Below are positions 10,035-19,978 of a stretch of DNA of 64,000 nucleotides, in pieces. The stretch is from assembly GCA_039583875.1 (NCBI GenBank), contig CM077162.1, forward strand, positions 63,222,822 to 63,286,821, given 5' to 3'. This stretch comes from Platanthera guangdongensis (Eukaryota > Streptophyta > Magnoliopsida > Asparagales > Orchidaceae). Made by a program: the position numbers and the translations under genes. The notes beneath the pieces were generated by a model. The model had not been told where the DNA came from. It saw only the letters and a program-made list of their open reading frames with translations, and made no database searches. Within the stretch, counting starts at the first letter, position 1, and each line of letters opens with the position of its first letter.

Positions 10035-11896
10035 TTGTGCCCTCTTCTTTCTTGCTACTTGTTGAATGCTGGTTGCTCTATTTTTAATTTTGTTTCCTTT
10101 TGCTACTGCCAAGAACTCTCTATTTGAACTGCTAATACAGGTATTTGGTCCACCTTAAGGACGGTAAACAAAAGGGCTTTCGGGAGACAACCCAAGTTGG
10201 ACCGTTCGGTCCTATGCTGTGTTTTGATTTCGGTTTATTTCTTCATATATATATATATATATGTGTCCAGCTTTTGTTTGGCTTGCATCCTTTAATCGCA
10301 GGTGCAGGAATATTAGAGGCGCGGCAACGTGGCCGCACTTGGACATCTCATTGCCCGACTGGTATGCTCAATTTTGAGCATAGGTAACTTCCTACCCTAG
10401 CTATTTCTCCTCTTTGGAATGTTTATTTTTACTCGTTGTCAACGTTAAGTCTGGGGGGCTAGTCTGCTTGTGGTCACTACACCGCACCTTCTGTTGCATT
10501 CCAATTTCTTATTTACTTATTTCTTGTTTTTTTTGGTTGCACACACTGAATCACCCACACTAGTGCGCTCCTACCCACGCGCACAACCCGAGTTAAATTT
10601 ATTGCTTTTGTGTAAATTTTAAAATAGTGGTACTGGCTTAGGATTTCAGGATTGAGTAGTTCGAAACTCATGCAGTGCTCCTAATCGAATACTCATGGTT
10701 TGTGTAGAGTTAGGATAGAACTAATTTTTCTTTATGCTCGTAGAATTATTCTTTTCTGCTCACGTCAATATTGTTTGTACTGCTCAAAATCTGAATCTGG
10801 GATAATCAAACGATAGTGTAGGAATGTGTGTAGCCGCCACTAGACTCGTATTGCTCGAGTCGGGGGGAAGGATCATCTTTCTCGGTGGCTAAGAACTTGC
10901 CCTAAGCTACTCTCGAAGCATTGGTGCATGATTAGTTAAGCGTGAGCATGACGTAGGCCTTCTTTTTGGCTAGTTTGAGCCTTGTTTAGCCCTTCCTACC
11001 TGTTAACCATTGCATGCCAAATTTGTGCCTACCCTTCCTTTGATCCAGCTCCACTCACTTTCACCAAGGCCTGAAGCTAAACCCACCTTCGCAATCAAAT
11101 GCTTGAGCTGATTTGTAATTCCTGTTTTGCCGAGGTTGTGATTAGTGGACATTGTTTTGGGGGTGCTGATTTTATTCCCGTTTTGATTGCTTCGTTTGGG
11201 GATTGCTAGCGCAGAAAAGAAAACAACAGTTTACGAAAATAAAAAGCTGATTCGCGCAATCGAAAAAATAAATATTTTTGTGAAAGAATTGCTTTGAGAT
11301 TTCGATCCCCATCCTCTTTATTGAATTTGGTCGGGTTCAGTCGTGTTCACACCCGGATTTCAAGATAAGTCTGGGGGCATGTGCCCCATTCTTTTCTAAG
11401 TGGCTGTTTTGGTTTGGGTTGTTTTCGCTCGCTTTGGTTGCATAGAGCCTTCATGTTTATCTTTGACCGCCAAGCCGTTGCCTAAGCCTCTTTCCTCCTT
11501 CAAGTCCTACTGATTTACGCTTGAGTCTAACCCACGCCGTGGAGAGAGTGTGAATGTGCAAGCGTATGGTCCCCGACATTGGTGGATTCCTTTGGAGGTG
11601 ATCCTGAGTCCCGAACTTTGGCAATGCTCACCTTAGTGGCCTGCCTACTTTCTTCCTGCACATGATCGCACGATTCTCCAGAATTCTAATTTTGAGCAAT
11701 TACAATATTTATTTACGTCTGTCGAATAGTTTAAACTACGTTGTATAATTAAAAAGTTTTCTATTATATCTTCTATACTCATGATATATTTGATTTCTCG
11801 TCTTACTTTTTATTGAAATTGCTGAGCCAGTTAGCTATCTTCGAGTCCATGGAGTGATGATTTGCTCGGGACGTGCAAATGGTTAAGTCTGGGGGG
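10035..11896 (+). other. 3' non-coding region of E1 with repeated PPT-like motifs
   Basis: There is no coding frame in 1.86 kb where an autonomous Athila element would carry the rest of pol. The motif AAGTCTGGGGG occurs three times: about 10446, about 11364 and just before the 3' LTR, where it is the working polypurine tract (GTCTGGGGGG, 11887-11896). A short AT run lies at 10243-10262. Confidence 0.75.
11887..11896 (+). other. Polypurine tract of E1
   Basis: GTCTGGGGGG directly precedes the TGATGAG start of the 3' LTR and would prime plus-strand DNA synthesis. Confidence 0.8.
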
Positions 11897-13419
11897 TGAT
11901 GAGTCCACATTTTACACTGATTTTTGGACTCATCTGGGCTAGTTTTATCGCCTTAGCACTACACTTGAGAGCCTTTATTGCTTATTTGTGTTTATGTACC
12001 TATTTCACGATTAAGTGCACTGTAGGCCCGCTTCTGTGTGCTCTCTGTGTTTCCATTTATGTTGTTATTCTTTAGCCCTATCTCGGGGATGTGGTGTGCA
12101 CGTTCTGGTGGCCTTTCTGCCCCTTCTGCTGGTACAGGGGTCGTGTACGTGTTCCGGGATGGTTGTGAAACAGGAATACTGCGCACGATCAGGGGATCTA
12201 ATGCGCACGACCACTGGTCGTGTGCCCCCGATCGTGCGCACTACTCTACGTTTTCTTTAGAATCAGCCTGGGGTAAGCGCACGACCACTGGACTTACTGC
12301 GCACGACCACTGGTCGTGCGCCACTATTCGTGCGCATTACAACCCCTTTTTCATAACCCTGTCTCGGTCATCGCACGAGCACTGGCCATAGTGCGCACGA
12401 CCACTGGTCGTGCGCCACTGCTCGTGCGCGTATATGCTGATGCTTCTTGTCCAGGTTGCAGGTTTATTTGGAAATGCCGCACGATCATCGACCTACAGTG
12501 CGCACGACCACTGGTCGTGCGCCACTGATCGTGCGCACTGCTTCTGCTGTCTCCGTATAAAAGGCCCTGCTCCGCGTTTTAGGTCAACGCCTGTCATTTG
12601 CTGCGATCGGAGAGTGCGTGGGAATCGCCTTTTCACTTCTCCAGCTGCTCCATCACTTCCACCTTCGTCGGGAAGCCATTTCCACTTACTCCGAAGCTTT
12701 TCAACACTCCGGCGAAGCCCTCAGCCATTGGTGACTTCAACTCCAAGCTTTCCTGCAGAGTTGGTGAAGTAGATAACCTAGAGAATGGACTTAAAGGCCT
12801 TCGAGGTGACAGATCGTTGGTACCGGAAGCCTCCTTGGACTGAGCCCGGAAGCGGATTGACAACTCGCTACTCCGGCCACGACCCGCGGTGGATCTTCAT
12901 TCTCTTTTGGTTTACTCCTCTTCCCCTTCCTCTGTTTTATGAATGTTTTGAGCAGTGTAATGAACATTTCCATCCTGAACATCAAGTTTACTTTCTAGTT
13001 AATGGAATGTTAGTTTCTTCTTATGCTTGTGAGTTCTGTCTGTGAATGCGCCTCACTCACCCCACATCCACTTCATTCTTGTGCCTTGTCCGATTGCAAT
13101 CCACACAAGAACGCTGTAATCCATTAGTTTCCCTTCCACTCGCCCAACTGAATTTCGGCATAGCAGCCGACAAACCCACTTCACCTTGCGAAGCGGTGCC
13201 GTCGACCCGCATAGCTTTTACTAGTTCAGTAGATCAAACATCCACAATCTCCCGAGTCCGCTATTTCCTTTTTGTTCTATTTTTAACTCTCATAACAATA
13301 TTCTCGGTACTGTTGTCGTTCTACGCTAATTGCATTCCTCAAGAGACCGACACTTGGGGATTTACTCCCAAAACTTTATTACTTGTGCGACCAGTGCACT
13401 TGCCGTATTACACGCATCA
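11897..13419 (+). repeat. 3' LTR of E1
   Basis: It is the counterpart of 6025-7564 and ends CGCATCA. The inverted repeat with arms GCGCACGACC/GGTCGTGCGC occurs at about 12203, 12299, 12393 and 12500, one copy more than in the 5' LTR, where a 17-bp insertion disrupts the fourth. Confidence 0.93.
12555..12564 (+). promoter_or_regulatory. TATA box of E1 3' LTR
   Basis: GTATAAAAGG, the copy of the box at 6702. Confidence 0.6.
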
Positions 13420-15557
13420 ACAAGTATCTACAGTAGGAAAGAAACTTAACTTATAAGGATGGCCATACAAGCTTATAAGTTAAGGATCAGTTACATAAGA
13501 TAACTCATCATATAGGAGTGCCCATACAAATTAATATGATGAGGATCTTGTTTGGCTAATGCTATGTATGGTATGTATGCTATGCAATGACTAACCCATG
13601 ATCACACACATGCAATTACTATGCCGACATAGACTATAGCTCCCACTATTCGAGCAGGTAGCTAAACTCTCGGGCATCAGACGTCGTGGTCAGGCGGTGA
13701 CAGTAGAGCAGGCATCTCTCTAATAGGCGGGTATCCATACTACTTCGCCTAGGCCTCCGTACGCCTCAATGCTAAGAACACAACAGCGGAGCCCATGAGT
13801 ACTATGGCCCAGCGGGAGCCTCGGCTAGATGTGCACCGAGGACCAAGCCCGGAACTGACCATGTGTGACCCGGAAGGAGCTTCGGAAGTAAGCACGAGGA
13901 CCAAGCCCAAATGTTCACCTGGCATGGAAGGAGCCCCGGGACGTAGACACCGAGGACCAAGCCCAACTGCCCAAAGTCTAACTGTCAACTCTCGTCGGTG
14001 TGACGATCGGCGAGCCTGTAGACCTGCCACACTATCCTTAACCCAGGATTATGACACTGCATGTCGACTCACACCGCATGCAAATTCCACAACAACGTGG
14101 CATGGAAGGGGCCTCAGAAGTAAGCTCGAGGACACAGCCCAACCATACAATCGGCACGGAAGGAGCCCCGGGACGTAGACACCGAGGACCAAGACCAACC
14201 GTCCATCTATACCTCATTTCAACATTAACTCAACTAGTGACGACCAACACCGCACTTATATCCCTCCATGATACTACCCGTAGGGAGACTACGCTCTAAG
14301 TATTGGACTACTATATTTCATTCTAACCATCATACATACTCATGGCCATGGTTTATCCTTCTATTTGTCATTCCAAATGATTTCAACATATTACAAACAT
14401 GATTTGCATAGGTAATAATCTGTCAAGTTGTATCTAGTCATTTCATTCATCATATTATAGACATGATGCGTATATATAATAATCTATCAATTTTTAGCAA
14501 ATCAAATCATGCCATAAAGCTTGCTTCACAGTTCAGTTTTATGAAATCTAATTAACAAGATTCATCATTCATAGCACTACGGTGGTTAGCATAAGATAGT
14601 TCATCAAAAATCTCGAGTTAATTTGCAACATCGATTCCACCGAATTAAAGTTCATATTATATATAAACCCTAGAATTTAAGTACAGAATAAATCTGGACA
14701 GCAACTTCGACCAGAGATTCCTTAAGCTACAAGAATCTGATGAAGATGTGTAACTCCTTGATGGAAAGTTCTTTCCATAGGCTAAAACTTTCATATTCAA
14801 CCCGCAACCCAAATTTGGATGTATCCTATTTGAAATCGGCTTCAAAGTCCGCTGCGCACAGAACAACATTTCTGCATGCAGGATTTATCAGACGTCATTT
14901 TCGTTCAGATTCCTGTGGCTAAAAACTTCGTACGAAGAAGTACAACCCCTCGTTGGATAGGTACTTTTAGGTGCTACAAGTTTCGTGTTTAGTCGGAAGC
15001 CTAGATCTGGCCACATCCTTCATGAAAATTGCCAAGAAGAACATTGCGCGCAGAATACAGATTCTGCACGCTTCATAAAGAGGAATGAACGGCATTGGTT
15101 CATCTTACACTCCAAGTCGATCTTCCAAAATCACTCCAAAATTTCCTCCTCACTTATTCACCCTCATGAGGCCATGATTCTTCACGAAACCATCCACCAA
15201 TCATCACATAGGAGAAATGGGAGGTTGAAGAGATCTAAAACCTAGAACACATGTCCTAGCATGGCCATCCCTAGAAAACTCCTTCTCTCCATCAAAACTC
15301 TCTTGAGTCGATATCTCTCCTAAGAAAATAACAAAAGATCTAGCACCAAGGGAGAGGGGAGGAAGCTCACCTCATTTCCGGCATTTCCACCATTTCCGGC
15401 CAAGGATCTCGTGACTCTTCTCGGCGGCATCTTACTTTCCATGGCGGCGGCGGATCTTCTCCTCTAGAACCAGATCCAGCGACTTCCTTCTCTCAGCAGG
15501 AGTTTCTCTCAGAACAACGGCTGGAATGAGGAGTGAAAACGGCTAGGTTTATCACTT

Positions 15558-15574
15558 CCCCTTTTATATAAAAG
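15558..15574 (-). promoter_or_regulatory. TATA box of G2 3' LTR
   Basis: The minus strand reads TTTTATATAAAAGGGG. The GACACGCCCGTGTC array lies immediately upstream of it on that strand. Confidence 0.6.
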
Positions 15575-15649
15575 TGACACGAGTAGGGACAAGCCCGTGT
15601 CCTTACCCGTGTCCAGCTTAGGAGAAGCATTACGACGGTTTTTATGTGT

Positions 15650-16390
15650 CGGTTCAATACTCGACATGACACACGGGTGGGACACGCCCGTGTCGGCCCA
15701 GTCATGCCCGTGACATGGGGCGTGCAACCCACTCGAGACCTACTCGAGAGGACTTACTCGAGAGAAAACCAACTACTCGAGTACCCGGATAGGACACGCC
15801 CGTGTCACAGGGATGACATGCCCGTGTCACCCCCCTCTTACTCGAGTACTTTTCCACCTACTCGAGTATATTTCGACCTACATGAGAGCTACTCGAGGAT
15901 GAGTGGGACACGCCCTATGACACGCCCGTATCATAGGTCGTGTACCCCATACTTTACACTTGACGATCATCGAGCGCTGGTCATCGACCAGAGGGAACAC
16001 ACGCCCTCCGACACGCCCGTGTTGGATGGGACACGCCCGTGTCGCTACCTGTGTCATACAATATCGACACACCTCATTGATCTCGACACGCCTCGTCGAG
16101 CTCAACTTGACACAACGACATACGGGTAGGGACACGCCCGTGTCTCTACCCATGTCATACAATTTGTCGATCTCGACACAAAGTTCATCGATCTCGACAC
16201 GTAGTTCGTCGATTTCGACACGTCGATCTCGATACGGGTAGGGACATGCCCGTGTTGCTACTCGTGTCCCTTCACATGGGTAGTGACACTCCCGTGTCAC
16301 TATCTGTGTCCTTCTTTGGACATACTCGAGTCATCGACTCGAGAGCTGTCCAGTCCCACACGGTTAGGGACATGCCCGTGTCTCTACCCG
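15650..16390. repeat. GACACGCCCGTGTC / TACTCGAG array in G2 3' LTR
   Basis: About ten copies of GACACG-CC-CGTGTC or one-base variants occur, with interspersed CTACTCGAG units (15720-15900) and GATCTCGACACG units (16075-16235). All three motifs are inverted repeats or half-sites. A matching array is at 43440-44250 in the 5' LTR. Confidence 0.9.
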
Positions 16391-16522
16391 TGTCCTATAC
16401 TTGACTAATTTCTCCTCCTTTTCACATGTGCTGCCCTGTTGTCAGCACTCCCCCTGAACCCAAGTCAGCTCTCCTGACTCAAAAACACGTACGAGGGGCC
16501 TAGTGCGATTCGGGATGTTACA

Positions 16523-17849
16523 AATCCTATAAACAAAATTAAAGATTTCGTCCCCAAAAACAGGCTTAGGCTATTAAGAGAAAAGCATAACAGAAATATA
16601 ATATGCTTTTAAATAAAATTACCTTGAGCAAACAACTCCGGATAGTGTTTTTTGCATCACATCCATCGGTTCCCATGTATATTCCTCCTTCCTATGATTG
16701 GACCATAGCACCTTCACCAAGGGAACACTTTTGCGTTGTAACTTTCTTGTCTCGCTATCTACGATCCGCATCGGCTCTAGTCACACAGACCTATCAGACG
16801 CCACAGCACCATCAATTGTGGGGATGTATTGATCGGGCCGCAACAAGGCCTTTCGAAGCGACGACACATGGAACACGTCATGGAGGTTCTCTATCTCGGA
16901 CGGTAACTCCAACCGATAGGCCAACGGGTCAATACTTTCCAATATAGTATAAGGCCCAACATACCTTGGGCTGAGCTTTTTCACACCACGCACACGTGAC
17001 ACTCCATGCATCGGTCGGATTTTCAGGAACACCTTATCACCCACTTGAAACTCCACCATCCGGTTCTTTGCATTATAATACTTCGCCTGCCGACTTTGAG
17101 CTTCCAACATGCGATCCCTTATCAGTCTAACTGCCGCATCGGTATCATCAATATATTCAACACCCAAATCCTTCGGGTCTTCATCTTGCACCCAAGACAA
17201 GGGGGTTCTACACCTTCTTCCATAAAGACCTTCATGAGGAGCCATGCCGATGCTAGCCTGGTGGCTGTTGTTGTAGGAGAATTCTACCAACAGTAAGAGT
17301 CTTTCCCACGGCTCTCCTCTATACAACACACATAATCTCAACAATTCTTCCAATGTCTGGATGGTCCTTTCAGATTGCCCGTCCGTCTGAGGATGAAACA
17401 CGTTGCTGAAGGTAAGGCGCGAGCCCAAATAAGCATGTACCGCCTTCCAGTTCCTTAAGGTGAAACGACAATCCCGGTCTGAAACAATTGTCTTATGCAC
17501 GCCATGATAGCGTACGAATTGCTCCACAAAGAGGTGTACTAAGACATCCACATGAGCTTCTTTCTTCATTGGGATAAACCGGGCTACTTTCGTCAGGCGA
17601 TCAACTATCACCCACACTGAATCATTTCCTGAGCCTGAGTGAAGTAACCCATTGACAAAGTCCATGGAGATATCCTCAAACTTCCACTCGGGGATGGGCA
17701 ATGATTGTAGCAAACCACCGGGACTCTTGCATTCCGCCTTCACCCATTGACAAGTATCGCAATGTGTAACAAAATATCAGACATCCTTTTTCATTCCCGG
17801 CCAACACATGGTCATCCGTAAGCTGGCATACATCTTAGCAATGCCCGGG
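16523..17849 (-). pseudogene. G2 integrase with chromodomain-like tail (3' part of pol)
   Basis: On the minus strand the zinc-binding part (THCDTCQWVKAECKSPGG) is followed by the integrase core: FEDISMDFVNGLL, WVIVDRLTKVARFIP and the catalytic-region blocks IVSDRD, FHPQTDGQSERTIQTLEELL. Then come GDKVFLKIRP, LSPRYVGPYTILE and the C-terminal LHDVFHVSSLRK. After a stop at about 16781 the frame still codes for LVKVLWSNHRKEEYTWEP, which fits a chromodomain-like tail. The enzyme would insert the element into chromatin. A TGA at about 17778 and the stop before the tail break it. E4 cuts it at 17849. Confidence 0.85.
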
Positions 17850-18570
17850 TGAAAGAAAACTGTTGTCGACCTAAATCACCTAGAGGGGGGTGAATAGGTG
17901 GTTTGTGCGTCTTTTTGCGGAATAAAAAATAATTAGAGCACGACACAGAACTATTCTACCAACATCACAGATGACACAAGATCTATAGTGGTTCCCCAAC
18001 CTTGGGTACATCCACTTTCCCTCACCGATCTAGCAATCAACTAGACTCTGCTACTCCACTATCTCGGATCAAAAACCGATCCTACCCTCGGAACAAAGTT
18101 CCTACAAACTCGATCCAAACAAAACGAATCTACACCTCGGAAGATAGCACTTCCTACAAACTCGGAGTGAAAAACTCCTACACTCGGAGAAGATTTCTCC
18201 TACAATATTAATAAAGAGTTTACAAGAATACAAACAGTAAATCACTCAGATCTGAAGGAAATGGCTAGGATCTTCTTCTTTTCAACTTTGTAGCACTTTC
18301 AAAAATCGGTGAAGAAGTTCTCGGCCTAGATCTGGATCTACTCGCTTTTACAGAAATCGAGAGAGAATATGATCAGTGAAGTCGATCTCGATCTGTAACT
18401 TTTCTTCAGAATAATCCTCTGAAAGTAGAAGCTTTGGCCGGAGAAGAAGGCGGCGGCGGCGGCTTCCGTTTCGCGAAAGTCAGAGAGGAGGCGGTTGAAG
18501 AATATTTCTCGAAAACGAAATTACAAGAAAGCTTTAAGAATACTTAGGGTTTGTCATTTTCTGATAAGAC

Positions 18571-18580
18571 CTTATATAGG
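18571..18580 (-). promoter_or_regulatory. TATA box of E4 3' LTR
   Basis: The minus strand reads CCTATATAAG, directly downstream of the TACTCGAGTA array. Confidence 0.6.
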
Positions 18581-18699
18581 AGAGACTAACGGTCATAATC
18601 GGTCATAATGATGTACACGTGGACCAATCATGTCGCGTGATTTGAAAAATCTCGTCAGAAAAATGACTTAGCAAAATGTCGGAAAGATTTAGCCAACTA

Positions 18700-19440
18700 C
18701 ACGAGTAAGTCAATGACTACTCGTGTAGTTGAATAACTACTCGAGTATATGATGGGAAACATACTCGGGTATGTATAAAAAGACTACTCGAGTATATAGA
18801 GATCAACTACTCGAGTAGGCAGACAGAACTACTCGAGTATGTGAAGAGACCTACTCGAGTATATAGAGGATCTACTCGTGTACTTGAAGAGCTACTCGAG
18901 TATATTACATGAACTACTCGAGTACATGAAGTACTACTCGAGTGGAATACTTAGAAAAATTCTGAAGAGGTCTGCTGGCAACTACTCGAGTAGTTGAACT
19001 AAACTACTCGAGAGGAAGTAATCTACTAGAGTAGGTGAAGGTTCTACTCGAGTAAAAGACTTAGAAAAATTCTGGAGTAGGGAAATAGAAAGGTACACGG
19101 GTGACACATGAACTACTCGAGTAGGTAAAATGAACTACTCGAGTAGGTAAAATGAACTACTCGAGTATGTTTCTATCTACTCGAGTATGTGAGTATACTT
19201 ACTCGAGTATATGACTTATAGAAATTTAGATGAGAAAAACCTTATGGTACTCGGGTATAACGAGTAATCTACTCGAGTATATAAGCATGCTACTCGAGTA
19301 TATGACTTGGTCTACTCGAGTAGGTGACTTAGCTACTCGAGTATATGACTATGTCTACTCGAGTACAAGATTCCTTTACTCGAGTAACTTATACCCAGAC
19401 TACTCGAGTAGGTGAAAGCTCTACTCGAGTAAAACACTTA
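18700..19440. repeat. TACTCGAGTA palindrome array in E4 3' LTR
   Basis: I count about 24 CTCGAG cores, mostly within the perfect palindrome TACTCGAGTA or its near variants, spaced 15-45 bases apart. The spacers are short and themselves semi-repetitive (TATATGACTT, AGGTGAA). A near-identical array lies at 29380-30110 in the 5' LTR. Confidence 0.93.
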
Positions 19441-19759
19441 GAAATTTTCTGATGTTGGAAAAACTGATTCTTCTAGAGTAGCCAACTTCCAATGCCTTTC
19501 CCATAGTCCAATAGCTTGAATATGAAGTGTATCCCAATAGAGAGACCACACATGAGTCAACACCTTGGAATATGCAATGAGGGATTACATTGCACAGTTC
19601 CTGTGCTTGGTGACCTACTGTGGACTGACATTGGCCTACACTTCCCAGTGAGACTCCTGCAAACATATAGCTCAAACCAAGCATCAAATACAACTTAATT
19701 CATCTTAGTTCCAGGGTGACTTCATCAAATCTGGGTTCATGTGGATGAAATACCAAAAA

Positions 19760-19771
19760 ATCTCCCCCTAT
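19760..19771 (-). other. Polypurine tract of E4
   Basis: The minus strand reads AATAGGGGGAGA immediately before the 3' LTR start. Confidence 0.7.
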
Positions 19772-19978
19772 TTGTTGAAGTCAGAACCCTTTACACTAAG
19801 GTGAATTATGGACATAAAAGAAACTAAGAAAGAAAATATGAGCAGGTAAGCAAGGATAATGAAAAAGATAATTAGACAGTAATGAAGAATTGTATATATA
19901 TGTAAGTTTCCAAAAACATCAAGTCTACAATTTGTCATTTCAATTTCTCATCATATTTTAGGTTTAGGCTTGGGATTG

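Larger units (their letters stand above)
6025..13419 (+). mobile_element. Athila-like gypsy element 'E1', gag-protease only
   Basis: A complete plus-strand LTR element: 5' LTR 6025-7564, primer site 7571-7587, gag-protease ORF 7695-10034, 1.86 kb of non-coding sequence, polypurine tract 11887-11896, 3' LTR 11897-13419. A perfect target duplication ACAAG flanks it (6020-6024 and 13420-13424), inside the 3' LTR of G2. The LTRs (1540 and 1523 bp) differ by a 17-bp indel in the U3 array and scattered substitutions. No reverse transcriptase, RNase H or integrase is present, so transposition would need enzymes from another element. It resembles the plant TR-GAG type of non-autonomous element, with a protease-like domain in addition. 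Confidence 0.92.
5986..16522 (-). repeat. 3' LTR of G2, split by E1, truncated at its 3' end
   Basis: The two pieces (5986-6024 and 13420-16522) match 33747-35446 plus 42957-44387 of the 5' LTR. At 15650-16380 it carries an array of GACACGCCCGTGTC palindromes mixed with TACTCGAG and GATCTCGACACG units. On the minus strand this array lies just upstream of the TATA box at 15558-15574. Confidence 0.85.
17850..19759 (-). repeat. 3' LTR of E4
   Basis: On the plus strand it begins TGAAAGAAAACTG; it carries about two dozen TACTCGAG(TA) palindromes at 18700-19440, and its last bases (TACCAAAAA) are degenerate relative to TACCCAACA in the other LTR. The minus-strand TATA box is at 18571-18580. Confidence 0.92.

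Noticed and set aside
18700..19440. CRISPR-like array (short palindromic repeats with spacers)
   Set aside because: The unit is about 10 bp, spacers are irregular and partly repetitive, it is duplicated in both LTRs of one retrotransposon, and the DNA is from a plant.
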